From positions 1-64,000 of the forward strand of contig JAHHIE010000037.1 of the NCBI GenBank assembly GCA_019358945.1: 64,000 nt of DNA, read 5' to 3'. Positions 27,135 to 36,568 of this stretch are shown here, piece after piece. Position 1 is the stretch's first letter. Every line of letters starts with the position of its first letter. The stretch comes from Stenomitos rutilans HA7619-LM2 (GTDB taxonomy: Bacteria; Cyanobacteriota; Cyanobacteriia; Leptolyngbyales; Leptolyngbyaceae). Under the pieces are notes generated by a model. It was not told where the DNA came from and did not search any database. It was given only the letters and a program-made list of their open reading frames with translations. Made by a program: the position numbers and the translations under genes.

Positions 27135-27929
27135 TTACAGCTGATCGAGCTTGGTCTTGAGTGCTTCCAGTTCATCATCCACCGCCGGGTCATGCGCTTC
27201 TGTAGAAGGGGCTTTAGCCGTTGTTGGTTCTGCTGCTGTGCCAGGAAGCTGCGCCTGTGTTTGTGGTGTTCCACCCAGGAGTTGTGCTTTCATGGCTGCC
27301 AGTTCATCATCCACGCCGCTACCTGACTCCAGCATGGCAAACTGGCTTTCCAGGTCTGCACCTGCCAACTCTGCTGCGGCCTGCGATCGCGCTTCCATTT
27401 GCAGGACTTTATCTTCCATCCGCTCAAACGCACCCATCGCGCTACTGGTGCCTAACCGACCAACCGTGCTTTGCAGTTGCTCATTGGCTTTGGCAGCACT
27501 CGCCCGCGCCTTGAGCATGTCTTTCTTGGTCTTGGCCTCCGAAATTTTGCCTTCCAGAGCAATCAGGTTGCGCTTGAGGGTATCTACCATCGTGGCTTGC
27601 TGGTCAAGCTGCGTTTTGAGCGTTGCGGCGGTTTCACTATTGGTCTTCTTGCGCAACAAGGCTTCGCGTGCCAGGTTTTCATCCCCTTTTTGCAATGCCA
27701 ACTGTGCCCGTTGCTGCCAATTGTTAGCCTCGGTTTGAGCCTGGTTGTACTGCTGTTGAGTGCGTTTTTGACTGGCGATCGCGCTAGCAACGGCCTGACG
27801 CAACTGCACCAGGTCTTCCTGCATGTCAATGACAGTCTGCTCAAGAATCTTTTCGGGGTCTTCTGCCTTGCTGACGACATCGTTCAGATTGGCTCTTACG
27901 ACCCGGCTAACACGGTCAAATAATCCCAT
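27135..27929 (-). CDS. vipp1: Vesicle-inducing protein in plastids 1 (PspA/IM30 family)
   Basis: 264 residues. The N-terminal amphipathic helix MGLFDRVSRVVRANLNDVV binds membrane. KAEDPEKILEQTVIDMQEDL is the PspA/Vipp1 core signature, and a long coiled coil runs to about residue 215. A linker and a short final helix (DDELEALKTKLDQL) form the C-terminal extension that distinguishes Vipp1 from PspA. It forms ESCRT-III-like rings that maintain thylakoid and plasma membranes. Start at ATG 27929. Confidence 0.93.
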   Translation of the reverse strand: MGLFDRVSRVVRANLNDVVSKAEDPEKILEQTVIDMQEDLVQLRQAVASAIASQKRTQQQYNQAQTEANNWQQRAQLALQKGDENLAREALLRKKTNSETAATLKTQLDQQATMVDTLKRNLIALEGKISEAKTKKDMLKARASAAKANEQLQSTVGRLGTSSAMGAFERMEDKVLQMEARSQAAAELAGADLESQFAMLESGSGVDDELAAMKAQLLGGTPQTQAQLPGTAAEPTTAKAPSTEAHDPAVDDELEALKTKLDQL

Positions 27930-28216
27930 GACGTTCCTTTCCTTTCAGCAGTGTACGAAGTTAGCGGTGCAGGTTGAGACAGTTTCCTGTTGATCGCTCA
28001 GTGCAATAGGTCTATCTTAAGCAATGATGCTTAATCGTCCATCATTTAGGCGCTTTCATGGTTGACGATCCCGTAGCCAGCAAACGCCTCAACTCCAGTG
28101 TAGAAACTCTTAGCCACAATCGCAGGAATCGCAATGGTTTTTTAAAGGGGTGCGATCGTCGTCAAGCCCAGAAGATTAGCATAGCAATAAGCACTCCGAG
28201 ACTTGGAGCCACCACG

Positions 28217-28780
28217 ATGGTACAAACGCCTGCAAAGTCCCCAACGCTAGAAGAGTTTCTGCAACTGCCAGAGACCAAAACAGCCAGCGAATATATTAAC
28301 GGTCAAATTATTCAAAAACCTATGCCACAAGGTAAGCACAGCATTATTCAAGGTGAATCCGTAAACGCCATCAATGCTGTTGTCAAACCTGAGAAAGTGG
28401 CCCGTGCGTTTCCAGAATTACGCTGTACATTTAGTGGGCGATTGACCGTACCTGATGTCGCTGTATTCATTTGGCAGCGAATCCCGCGTGATGCTGATGG
28501 TACAGTCGCCAATGTTTTTCACCTCGCCCCCGACTGGACGATCAAAATTCTTTCCCCAGATCAGAGACAGACTAAAGTCACTCGCAACATCTTGCACTGC
28601 CTTCAACACGGCACGCAAATGGGCTGGCTCATTGATCCAGAGGAAAAATCGGTGCTGGTTTACACTCCCCCTAATCAGGTCGCCGTCTTCGACGAACCAG
28701 ACGATCGTTTACCTGTGCCAGACTTCGCTACTGGCTTGCAGCTTACCGTTGGTACGGTGTTTGGTTGGCTCTTAGAGTAG
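28217..28780 (+). CDS. Uma2-family (DUF820) restriction-endonuclease-fold protein
   Basis: 187 residues from ATG 28217; the frame extends to 28058 without family similarity. TLEEFLQLPETKTASEYING is the usual opening, VPDVAVF carries the catalytic Asp, and ILSPDQRQTKVTRNI is the region expected to carry E...K. Here the residue normally Glu before ILSP is Lys (DWTIKILSPD), a change reachable by one G-to-A transition. Activity is therefore doubtful. Uma2 genes occur in many copies in cyanobacteria, and their role is not established. A family-1 MITE begins two bases after the stop. Confidence 0.85.
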   Translation: MVQTPAKSPTLEEFLQLPETKTASEYINGQIIQKPMPQGKHSIIQGESVNAINAVVKPEKVARAFPELRCTFSGRLTVPDVAVFIWQRIPRDADGTVANVFHLAPDWTIKILSPDQRQTKVTRNILHCLQHGTQMGWLIDPEEKSVLVYTPPNQVAVFDEPDDRLPVPDFATGLQLTVGTVFGWLLE

Positions 28781-28782
28781 GT

Positions 28783-28886
28783 TAAGACTTACGCAAAGAT
28801 CCCCGACTTCTACCGCACGGTAAGCGAGGCAGCGCTAATTTTTCGCCAGAAGTCGGGGATCTGAACACTTCACGCGTAAGTCCGGT
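28783..28886. mobile_element. MITE-like element, family 1, copy C
   Basis: Left end TA-AGACTTACGCA, right end GCGTAAGTCC without a clear TA. Inside, ATCCCCGACTTCT pairs with AGAAGTCGGGGAT, a different core from copies A and D, so only the ends are shared. It lies 2 bases behind the Uma2 stop and 18 bases before the stop of the STAS gene. Confidence 0.65.
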
Positions 28887-28904
28887 AGGCGTTTAGATCG
28901 CGGC

Positions 28905-29348
28905 TTAAGCATGTGAAAAATGGTCTAGAAACGATTCAAAAGTACAGCTAAAGGTATGCGTCCAGGCACCAGCACTCATTTCCTGTTGATGTGCCCACGT
29001 TGTCTCTAAGGCGCAGCGATCGCAATCCTTCATCGACTGAAAGGACAAGAACTTGCCTAGCTTAGCCGCATACTGAAGCCCTGCGACCAAAGCAGCGATC
29101 CCACAAGCATCGATCGCTTCGACCCAGAGCAAATCTACCAGAACTGTCTCAGTGGCTTGCTCTAGCGCCTGTTCCAGCTCATGTTGTAAGTCATGGCTAT
29201 TCGATGCGTTCAGCGAACCGTTAGGCTGAAGGACGAGAATACTGGGCTTCAGATCTGGCACCAGGTTCAGCCGTCTCGGAACATCAGCGTATGCAAGTAC
29301 CATTGGCAGAACTCTCCTTGGCTCGATCGCAGCGATCGTCGTTTTCAT
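28905..29348 (-). CDS. STAS-domain protein (anti-sigma-factor-antagonist type)
   Basis: 147 residues. Residues about 30-110 form a STAS domain: ILVLQPNGSLNASNSHDLQ, then TVLVDLLWVEAIDACGIAAL in place of the usual DLS.V..IDSSG. The phospho-acceptor Ser/Thr of SpoIIAA (in DSSG/DSTG) is here Ala-Cys (DACG), so regulation by the usual serine phosphorylation is unlikely. Such degenerate STAS proteins are common in cyanobacterial signalling. A C-terminal part with two Cys and TWAH/AWTHTF is not recognised. A shorter start at VLAYADVP is possible. Confidence 0.75.
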   Translation of the reverse strand: MKTTIAAIEPRRVLPMVLAYADVPRRLNLVPDLKPSILVLQPNGSLNASNSHDLQHELEQALEQATETVLVDLLWVEAIDACGIAALVAGLQYAAKLGKFLSFQSMKDCDRCALETTWAHQQEMSAGAWTHTFSCTFESFLDHFSHA

Positions 29349-29599
29349 AGCGCTCCCAGATGCCTTAGGGGGTAACAGCAGCTAGCTGTATCAGCAAAAA
29401 GAAGATACACTCACCTATCTACACAGTGACTGAAGACGTTTCCCTAAACGCTGTGATTGATCACTGATTGCTTGTGTTCCTCATCGACCAAAGCATTGCT
29501 GTACATCACTGAGAGCGTGTGGCACAAGTCATCTGTAGAGGTGATTTAAATTACTTCGTTGTTCTCTTTTTTCTGAAGATCATCCCTAAAGCCTCTTTC

Positions 29600-30721
29600 A
29601 TGTCCTTTGATTCGCCTCGCGCTGGCTATACGCTGCCTGTTTTTGCTTGTGCCGCCGCGATCGCAGCGTTGCGTTGGTTACAGCATCCCCAGGCAATCAC
29701 CTCTGTAACGGTAGACTTGCTTGACCCGGCAGAAACGGTAGCGATCGACGTTGAACAGGTAGCGGGTTTGCAATCTGGTGCAGCCTTAGCCATTACTCGT
29801 AGCGATCCTGGCGACAACCTGGATCTAACTCGCCATACACCGCTTTGGGCAATGGTTGCGTGGGGTGATAAAACTCAGTCAGAGTCGATCGTGGTGCACG
29901 GTGGCGAAGGGCTGGGACGACAAGCAGACGGGCAGGCAGCGATTTACGCCTACGCACGGCGATTGCTGGTAGCAAACTTACAACGGTGGCTTCAACCTGA
30001 TGAGACCATTCAAGTCACGTTGATTTTGCCGGAGGGTCGCGCCCTCGCCAAACGGACATCCAACGAAGCGTTTGGAGTGGTCGAAGGGTTATCGCTACTG
30101 GGCACTACGGGCATTTCACACCCCTTGAGCGCACCCGGCCAGCTTGAGGCATTTCGAGGAAATCTGCGGCAGAAAGCGACTTGGTTCGACTGTCTGGTCT
30201 TTTGCATTGGCGAGAATGGGCTTGATCTGGCGCGTCAGGTGGGCGTGAATCCCGCTCGTCTGGTCAAAACTGCTAACTGGTTAGGACCATTACTGGTAGA
30301 AGCGGGGATGCAGGAAGTAGAGTCTGTTTTGCTGTTTGGCTATCATGGCAAGCTCATGAAGCTGGCAAGCGGCATTTTCCATACGCATTATCATGTAGCG
30401 GATGGTCGGCTCGAAACGCTGACGGCTCATGGCGCGATCGCAGGGCTACCCACAGCAGCCCTGCAAGCTCTTTTTGCGTGTGCAACGGCAGAAGATGCCT
30501 TACAGTATTTGAAAACGTTGGAGGCAGAGACCGGGCAACCCTGGGTGGAGCGAGTGTATCACCAGATCGTGGAGGCTATCGACGCTCGATCGCAGTCATA
30601 TATTCAGACCCATAGCGAACGATCAGTGAATGTGGGCACGGTTTTGTTTAATCGTTCCCGCGAGATTCTGGTGAAGAGTCAAACAGGTATCGCTTTACTT
30701 GAGCAAGTTTTGTTAGTCTAG
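29600..30721 (+). CDS. cbiD: Cobalt-precorrin-5B C1-methyltransferase
   Basis: 373 residues from ATG 29600, where SGYTL-type GYTLPVFACAAAIAA opens the family pattern. An upstream alternative at 29519 adds 27 unrelated residues. HGGEGLGRQ, a Thr-rich FGVVEGLSLLGTTGISHPLS and the C-terminal ILVKSQTG region are CbiD-like. It transfers a methyl from SAM to C1 of cobalt-precorrin-5B in the oxygen-independent cobalamin path. cobA (62995-63774) acts earlier in the same path. guaA follows after 144 bases in the same direction. No cobalamin riboswitch was recognised upstream. Confidence 0.88.
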   Translation: MSFDSPRAGYTLPVFACAAAIAALRWLQHPQAITSVTVDLLDPAETVAIDVEQVAGLQSGAALAITRSDPGDNLDLTRHTPLWAMVAWGDKTQSESIVVHGGEGLGRQADGQAAIYAYARRLLVANLQRWLQPDETIQVTLILPEGRALAKRTSNEAFGVVEGLSLLGTTGISHPLSAPGQLEAFRGNLRQKATWFDCLVFCIGENGLDLARQVGVNPARLVKTANWLGPLLVEAGMQEVESVLLFGYHGKLMKLASGIFHTHYHVADGRLETLTAHGAIAGLPTAALQALFACATAEDALQYLKTLEAETGQPWVERVYHQIVEAIDARSQSYIQTHSERSVNVGTVLFNRSREILVKSQTGIALLEQVLLV

Positions 30722-30865
30722 TTACAATACGCAAATTTACGCATCTCTGTTTGAAATTGCTCTGTTTTTGCAATTGACTGTTTGAAACTCACTGTTAGGG
30801 CCAAACCCTTTTAGAGCAAACCATCTGCTCTCACCGTCCACCTTCGTAGCATCCAGGACACCTCG

Positions 30866-32479
30866 GTGACTCTACAAACAGAACAACACTCTCAGACTGC
30901 CTCGATCGAGCACAATCGGCTTGATCGCCAAATGATTGTCATTCTGGATTTTGGCTCTCAGTATTCCGAATTGATCGCCCGCCGGATTCGAGAAACTCAA
31001 GTTTATTCCGAAGTGCTTTCCTATCGGACGACTGCAGAACAATTGAGACAGCTTAATCCCAAAGGGATCATCCTCTCAGGCGGCCCCAGTTCCGTTTACG
31101 ATACTGGGGCACCTCACTGCGATCGCACCATTTGGGACTTAGGCTTACCCATCCTGGGCGTTTGCTACGGCATGCAGTTGATGGTGCAACAGCTCGGCGG
31201 CGGCGTTGAGCGCTCTGACCTGGCAGAGTATGGCAAAGCCTCACTGCTGATTGATGACCCGACCGACCTACTGACGAATGTGGAAGACGGCACCACGATG
31301 TGGATGAGTCATGGTGACTCAGTAACCCAGCTACCGAAAGGGTTTGAACTCCTGGCGCATACGGCAAATACGGCCTGCGCAGCGGTTGCAGATCATGAAC
31401 GCAAACTCTACGGCGTGCAGTTTCATCCAGAGGTCGTCCATTCGATCGGCGGTCTAGCGCTCATTCGGAATTTTGTCTACCACATCTGCCAGTGTGAGCC
31501 AACGTGGACAACCGATGCGTTTGTTGAAGAAGCCATTCGTGAAATTCGCGCCAGAGTGGGCGACAAGCGAGTGCTGCTAGCTCTCTCTGGCGGAGTGGAT
31601 TCATCGACGCTGGCCTTTTTACTCTATCGGGCGATCGGTGAGCAACTGACCTGCATGTTTATCGATCAGGGCTTTATGCGTAAGCTAGAGCCAGAGCGTC
31701 TGGTTAAATTGTTTCGAGAGCAATTTCATATTCCTGTTGCCTACGTGAACGCACGCGATCGCTTTCTAGCGCAAATCCAGGGTGTGACTGATCCTGAAGT
31801 CAAGCGGAAGCGGATTGGGCACGAGTTTATTCGCGTGTTTGAAGAAGAGTCGCGGCGGTTAGGCCCCTTTGACTATCTTGCACAAGGAACTCTGTATCCA
31901 GATGTCATCGAATCGGCTGACACCAACGTTGATCCCCACACGGGAGAACGAGTCGCCGTGAAGATCAAAAGCCATCACAATGTCGGTGGACTGCCCAAAG
32001 ATTTGCAGTTTAAGCTCATTGAGCCGTTGCGGAAGCTTTTTAAGGATGAAGTGCGTAAAGTGGGTCGTTCGATCGGTCTGCCCGAAGAGATTGTCCAGCG
32101 TCAGCCGTTTCCCGGTCCTGGTCTAGCGATTCGGATCTTGGGCGAGGTGACGGAAGATCGGCTAGATATTTTGCGCGATGCCGATCTGATTGTGCGTCAA
32201 GAGATCAATCGTTCTGGACTCTATAACCAACTGTGGCAAGCCTTTGCCGTCCTGCTCCCTATTCGTAGTGTGGGTGTGATGGGCGACCAGCGTACCTATG
32301 CATACCCGATCGTGCTGCGCTTTGTCTCTAGTGAGGACGGTATGACCGCCGATTGGTCGCGGGTTCCTTACGATCTGCTCGAAACGATTTCAAACCGGAT
32401 TGTCAACGAAGTCAGAGGGGTTAACCGCGTGGTCTACGATATTACCTCTAAGCCACCTGGCACGATCGAGTGGGAATAA
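30866..32479 (+). CDS. guaA: GMP synthase (glutamine-hydrolysing)
   Basis: 537 residues with both domains. The N-terminal amidotransferase has [19 protein letters not shown], nucleophile Cys100 in [11 protein letters not shown] and VQFHPEVVH. The synthetase has the PP-loop [11 protein letters not shown] near 240 and the dimer domain ([15 protein letters not shown]). It converts XMP to GMP with ATP and glutamine-derived ammonia. The start is GTG at 30866 with AGGA upstream. The C-terminus KPPGTIEWE is the family end, so the gene is complete. Confidence 0.96.
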   Translation: MTLQTEQHSQTASIEHNRLDRQMIVILDFGSQYSELIARRIRETQVYSEVLSYRTTAEQLRQLNPKGIILSGGPSSVYDTGAPHCDRTIWDLGLPILGVCYGMQLMVQQLGGGVERSDLAEYGKASLLIDDPTDLLTNVEDGTTMWMSHGDSVTQLPKGFELLAHTANTACAAVADHERKLYGVQFHPEVVHSIGGLALIRNFVYHICQCEPTWTTDAFVEEAIREIRARVGDKRVLLALSGGVDSSTLAFLLYRAIGEQLTCMFIDQGFMRKLEPERLVKLFREQFHIPVAYVNARDRFLAQIQGVTDPEVKRKRIGHEFIRVFEEESRRLGPFDYLAQGTLYPDVIESADTNVDPHTGERVAVKIKSHHNVGGLPKDLQFKLIEPLRKLFKDEVRKVGRSIGLPEEIVQRQPFPGPGLAIRILGEVTEDRLDILRDADLIVRQEINRSGLYNQLWQAFAVLLPIRSVGVMGDQRTYAYPIVLRFVSSEDGMTADWSRVPYDLLETISNRIVNEVRGVNRVVYDITSKPPGTIEWE

Positions 32480-32549
32480 AGCAGCACAAGTAAACGCGCA
32501 AACAAACCACAGAAGCAGAGAGGCGCAATCTGTTTTACACCCCTACTTC

Positions 32550-32610
32550 TGTGGAAAACTAGCCAAAGTCTGTGGAAAACCCAGACAAAAGCCTCACTTT
32601 CTGTGGAAAA
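32550..32610 (+). promoter_or_regulatory. Three phased DnaA-box-like sites
   Basis: TGTGGAAAA occurs at 32550-32558, 32571-32579 and 32602-32610, all in the same direction, with start spacings of 21 and 31 bases (about two and three helical turns). Its complement TTTTCCACA matches DnaA boxes reported at cyanobacterial origins. The gap from 32480 to 32798 otherwise has no gene. dnaA and dnaN are not in the window, so an origin is not claimed. Confidence 0.5.
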
Positions 32611-32798
32611 CTTCTGTTGTTAAACTCTCGTTTTCAGCAATCCTACGGTTGTGTATGAGTAAATATCAGCGCTTTAGATTATGTCGTTAGCGTATGATGC
32701 AGCCCTTAGCGTGTGAGCAACCTTAGCAGATTTGCCCATTAATGTCATCCTAATAATGCTATTCCAATGATGCGATCGCGCTTGAACCAGGCGTAACG

Positions 32799-33443
32799 CT
32801 AGGAGTAGGACTCTTCAGTGCTCTTCATTTTGGCTTTAGCCTTGGCAGCGCTCTTCTTGAGTGCATCTAACCGGGCTTCATACTTAGACCGCAGGCGCTT
32901 TTTAGGCGATTGCTCAATCAACACTTTTAACGCGCTACCGAGGCTCTTATAAGCATTGGGCAGCGTATAACCAAAGCGAGTTGCAAGGGCGATCGCTTTC
33001 TCATCGGCATCCAGCATTTCTTTCATGGTCTTCTCGGTACTGTTCTTCTGCCACAGCCGCCAGCCCGAAACACCGCACAGACCTAACGCCAACAGTAACA
33101 GTAGACCATCCTGCACCCAAAGCTCACCGACAGCGCCTCCCAAGCCGATCGCCAAGGCAGCCATTTCCCAGCCATCTCTGGGGATCGTATCGTTTTGGAT
33201 GCGTGCCACCTCATGCCAGAATAGTAAATTGCGCTGGTCAGTAGCTAACTGTTCCCACTTCACCATGTCAATTTGAATCTCGACTTCATCCTTGCCGATT
33301 TCTTCGCAGGTGACCAGGGGTGGGTTCACGGCAGTGGTGCCCTCAACAGAAACCCAACTTTGAAGCTCCGGCGGCAGTAGGGTTCTGAGCCGCCGGAGCT
33401 CACTCATTTCAGCTTTAGCCGAGGTGGTTGCGTATGATGTCAT
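32799..33443 (-). CDS. DUF3318-family membrane protein
   Basis: 214 residues from ATG 33443 (MTSYATTSAKAEMSELRRLR); an earlier ATG at 33491 adds 16 residues without family support. RTLLPPELQSWVSVEGT opens the cyanobacterial DUF3318 pattern. LFWHEVARIQ near 75 resembles a zinc-metalloprotease-like HE motif, without a full HExxH. Two hydrophobic segments follow (AALAIGLGGAVGELW and LLLLLALGLCGVSGW). The Lys-rich tail is helical. Function is unknown. Confidence 0.78.
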   Translation of the reverse strand: MTSYATTSAKAEMSELRRLRTLLPPELQSWVSVEGTTAVNPPLVTCEEIGKDEVEIQIDMVKWEQLATDQRNLLFWHEVARIQNDTIPRDGWEMAALAIGLGGAVGELWVQDGLLLLLALGLCGVSGWRLWQKNSTEKTMKEMLDADEKAIALATRFGYTLPNAYKSLGSALKVLIEQSPKKRLRSKYEARLDALKKSAAKAKAKMKSTEESYS

Positions 33444-33580
33444 GGTTCCGCCCAGAAAATCTCGAATTACAAAGACGCCTCCTTCGATCATAGCGATCCC
33501 AGGAAACCTTTGCCGTTCCGTTTATTCTGCAAGATCTTGCTGCCTTCACGCAAGTGCGATCGCAAAAAAATTGTGTGACT

Positions 33581-33766
33581 CTACCGACTTCTCGCTGGCG
33601 GTCTAACAGACTCTGATGTGGACAGCGGCCTCGATTCGCTTGAGTAGTGAGCGATCACCGCTAAGGGCACAATCAGGGTAAAAAGGGCAATGATACCCCC
33701 GATAATATTTGCGGCCCGGTTGGTCGATCGCTCAGATGGGCTGACAGACTGACTACCTGGTTCCAT
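33581..33766 (-). CDS. Small single-span membrane protein
   Basis: 61 residues. Residues about 20-41 (ANIIGGIIALFTLIVPLAVI) are a clear transmembrane segment, flanked by Ser/Arg-rich polar ends. Small one-span proteins are often conserved among cyanobacteria. I recognise no named family. No strong ribosome-binding site precedes the ATG. The gene stands alone on the minus strand between the DUF3318 and DnaJ-like genes. Confidence 0.5.
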   Translation of the reverse strand: MEPGSQSVSPSERSTNRAANIIGGIIALFTLIVPLAVIAHYSSESRPLSTSESVRPPARSR

Positions 33767-33964
33767 AAATGTTTTGATGCACTAGAGCGTTTGCTGTTGA
33801 GTCGAATGAGCAGATTGCACGACCTCTCACGATCATCTTAGCGAGTCTGCCGTGGGTAGAAGGTTGCAGCAACCAAACTCAACGTTAACACTCCAAACGC
33901 AATGGTATGGGAGGGGTAGCTGATTGACTGACAAAACTCTCGAAACCCTAACTCCTGCGTAGGC

Positions 33965-33989
33965 TAGGTTAGCGGTAGCGTAACCCAAC
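33965..33989. repeat. Short GGTTA...TAACC intergenic palindrome
   Basis: TAGGTTAGCGGTAGCGTAAC, continuing CCAACA, is a variant of the short GGGTTACGC...CTAACC repeat often seen between cyanobacterial genes. Stem GGTTA/TAACC flanks a GC-rich inner part. A related block lies near 53470-53500. Confidence 0.35.
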
Positions 33990-34024
33990 AAAACCGACGC
34001 TGGTGTTGTTCCAAAACACAGGAG

Positions 34025-34639
34025 CTAAAAAAGCCGCTCCATGTAACGAAAATCTCGCTCCACTTCTGCCCAAAGAGAGCGGTTGTGCGGGTCAGTCCGC
34101 AACGCTTTCTTTAAATAAATTCTTGCTTTGTCAAACTGCCGTTCTTGAATGAGCTGTCGTCCCCAACGCTGGTAAGCGATCGCCTGCCACTGCTTCACCT
34201 CCGAGTCTTGCGGCATACGCCGCGCTAGCCCTTCAATGAGCGCGACCGCTCTTGGAAAGCGTTGTTCTTTCAGCATCTGTTGTAACTGCTGATAAGAATT
34301 TGCCTTAAGCTGCTGCTCCAACGGCGATAAATTTGTGAACTGGATTGAGGGCTGTTTACGTGTAATCCGAGTCCCGCCCGATGCCTCTGAGGCTACTGGA
34401 GGTTTTGCTTCACCAGAGCGCTGGTTCGTATTTTGCGTGGTCGGTCCTGTACTGCCGATCGCTGCGAGCAAAAACCGATACGCCTCAGTCAGCTCGATAA
34501 ACTTGTCTTTTGCCTGCTGATTCCCTGGGTTTACATCTGGGTGATAGCGCCTTGCCAACCGCCGATAAGCTGCCTTGATCGCATCAAACGAGGCACCAGA
34601 CTCCAACCCTAAAATGTGGTAACACTCTGCAAGGTTCAT
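34025..34639 (-). CDS. DnaJ-domain protein with TPR-like C-terminus
   Basis: 204 residues. The J-domain covers residues 3-65 (CYHILGLESGASFDAIKAAY, then HPDVNPGNQQAKDKF), with the Hsp70-stimulating HPD intact at 33-35. A Gly/Thr/Ser linker lacks the Cys-rich zinc fingers of DnaJ proper. The C-terminal 110 residues look like two or three TPR helices (WQAIAYQRWGRQLI, FDKARIYLKKALRTDPHNRS). It should be a DnaK co-chaperone with a protein-binding tail, as in several cyanobacterial J-proteins. Confidence 0.88.
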   Translation of the reverse strand: MNLAECYHILGLESGASFDAIKAAYRRLARRYHPDVNPGNQQAKDKFIELTEAYRFLLAAIGSTGPTTQNTNQRSGEAKPPVASEASGGTRITRKQPSIQFTNLSPLEQQLKANSYQQLQQMLKEQRFPRAVALIEGLARRMPQDSEVKQWQAIAYQRWGRQLIQERQFDKARIYLKKALRTDPHNRSLWAEVERDFRYMERLF

Positions 34640-34838
34640 TGAGATGGGAAATGGCAGAATTATTCACGATTCTGCCACTACTGAGAGGAGATGACATCAG
34701 TTGGGGCATCAGGAAGCCCAGGCGTAGAGAGGTCGCTTAGGAACCCAGCGCTAGATGACCTTCGTAACATAGCGGCAAAACTCATTGCCGACTGGCACCA
34801 AGCGGGTTTCTTCTAGGTGTTTTGGCCGAAGCTCTAGA

Positions 34839-35432
34839 CTACGAAGCTGACTCGATCACGCGATCAATCAGTCCATACTCTTTCGCTTCTTCTGCGGACA
34901 TGAAGTAATCACGATCCATGTCCTTTTCAATTTTCGTCAGCGTTTGCCCAGTGCGATCGGCATAGATCTGGTTAAGCTGCCGTCGAATGCGGATAATTTC
35001 GCGCGCTTCGATCTCAATATCCGTTGCCTGACCACGAGTGCCACCAGACGGCTGGTGAATCATGATGCGCGAGTGGGGAAGCGCCAGACGTTTGCCCTTT
35101 GCGCCTGCTGCCAACAAAAACGAACCCATTGAAGCCGCCAGACCCACACAAATGGTGACGACATCAGACTTGATGTGCTGCATCGTGTCGTAAATCGCCA
35201 TACCTGCGGTGACGGAGCCACCAGGCGAATTGATGTAGAGCACGATGTCTTTACCTGGATCTTCAGAATCCAAATAGAGCATCACCGCTACGATTTGATT
35301 GGCAATTTCGTCATCAACCTCTTTGCCCAAGAAAATAATGCGCTCCCGATAGAGGCGATTGTAGATGTCAATCCACTGAGTATACGGTTCGCCTGGCATG
35401 CGATAGGGAACCTTGGGAACACCAATTGGCAT
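34839..35432 (-). CDS. clpP: ClpP protease subunit with complete catalytic triad
   Basis: 197 residues. Ser101 in [14 protein letters not shown], His126 in [11 protein letters not shown] and Asp175 in [19 protein letters not shown] give a complete serine-protease triad. It is the second gene of a minus-strand pair and starts 85 bases after clpR. In cyanobacteria ClpR and ClpP3 form a mixed tetradecamer that works with ClpC. GGAG lies 8 bases before the ATG. Confidence 0.94.
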   Translation of the reverse strand: MPIGVPKVPYRMPGEPYTQWIDIYNRLYRERIIFLGKEVDDEIANQIVAVMLYLDSEDPGKDIVLYINSPGGSVTAGMAIYDTMQHIKSDVVTICVGLAASMGSFLLAAGAKGKRLALPHSRIMIHQPSGGTRGQATDIEIEAREIIRIRRQLNQIYADRTGQTLTKIEKDMDRDYFMSAEEAKEYGLIDRVIESAS

Positions 35433-35517
35433 AAGAAGCTCCGTTGTTAGATAAGTTTTGAGTGCTGAGTTTCGAGTTTTGAGTTGGTTAATTTTTCACT
35501 CAAAGCGCAAAACTAAT

Positions 35518-36180
35518 TTAGATAATGCCAGCAGGTAGAGGAGTGGCAAGGTCTTTTTCGCTTTCGAGGACGCGATCGATCAGCCCATACTCTTTTGCCT
35601 GTTCAGGAGACATATAAAGCAGTCGATCCATGTCCTTCGCAATTTTTTCGATCGACTGTCCGGTGTTTTGCGACAGAATTTCAACCATCGTCGCTTTATT
35701 GGCTAGAACCTCTTTGGCACGAATTTGAATGTCGGTTGCTTGACCGCGTGCGTAACTCTTGCTTTGATGAAGCACGATCGTGGCGTTGGGCAAACTCACA
35801 CGAAAGCCCTTCGTACCTGCGGAAAGCAACATGGCTGCCATGCCCATCGCCGACCCAATACAAATGGTTTGAACCGGAGGCTTGATGTAGCGCATGGTAT
35901 CGCAGATCGCAAACGCCTCGGTTTCAAACCCAATGGGTTCACCGTCGTAACGGGACGTGCCTGTAGAGTTGATATAGATTTTGATGGGCTTCTCAGGATC
36001 TTCATACTGAAGATAGAGCAGTTCTGCCACAATCAACTCGGTCACGGCAGGCACCAACGGCATTCCCAGGTAAACAATCCGCTCTTTTAGCAGCAAAGAG
36101 GGTAAGTCGGGTGGTGGAGTACGGTAGAACGAATCGCCGCCGTAATAGGGGGACTGAGCGGCTTGAATGGATGAAGTCAT
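35518..36180 (-). CDS. clpR: ClpR, catalytically inactive ClpP paralogue
   Basis: 220 residues. The position of the catalytic serine holds Gly113 (GSAMGMAAML). The catalytic aspartate region reads MDRLLYMS, so the Asp is Leu; only the histidine (IVLHQSKSYARGQ) remains. This is the defining pattern of cyanobacterial ClpR. An N-terminal extension (SPYYGGDSFYRTPPPDLPSL) is also typical. It is the first gene of the clpR-clpP pair, which is its usual place. Confidence 0.93.
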   Translation of the reverse strand: MTSSIQAAQSPYYGGDSFYRTPPPDLPSLLLKERIVYLGMPLVPAVTELIVAELLYLQYEDPEKPIKIYINSTGTSRYDGEPIGFETEAFAICDTMRYIKPPVQTICIGSAMGMAAMLLSAGTKGFRVSLPNATIVLHQSKSYARGQATDIQIRAKEVLANKATMVEILSQNTGQSIEKIAKDMDRLLYMSPEQAKEYGLIDRVLESEKDLATPLPAGII

Positions 36181-36568
36181 AGCGGAGTTGCCTAGAACGT
36201 TTTGCCTGAGGGTGTGTCGCCTAAAACATGAGCGCTGTTTCTACATCTTAGCGTGACAGTTGACTCTGTGGAGAGTGAGGGGCAGGGGAGCAGGGAAGCA
36301 GGGAAGAAAGAGAGTTTTGAGTTAAAAGTTTTGAATTTTGAGTTGATTGAGCGGTCAGCTATCAGCGGTCAGTGTAGAAGGTTTAAGTTTTGAGTTAAAG
36401 AGCGATCAGTGATCTGATCGGCTTCCTTCTAACAACCAAAAACTTCTTTTGCCTTTTAATCACTAACAACCAAACCCTAACAACTATTCCCAATCCTTTT
36501 TCACTTTCGCCTATGCTGGGTATGAATAGGCGTAGGCTGTTTGCCTCTTGTACCAGGAGCTTCGTGCC
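36181..36568. other. Repeat-type intergenic stretch between divergent genes
   Basis: It separates the divergent clpR and VWA genes. Low-complexity blocks GGGGAGCAGGGAAGCAGG and GAGTTTTGAGTT fill 36270-36400. The latter motif is the same one found inside the insertions in the CruA/CruP-type and tocopherol-cyclase genes. No gene is visible. The clpR and VWA promoters should lie here but were not resolved. Confidence 0.55.

Noticed and set aside
29349-29599. Cobalamin riboswitch before cbiD
   Set aside because: No GCCACTG B12-box-like motif or long folded leader was seen.
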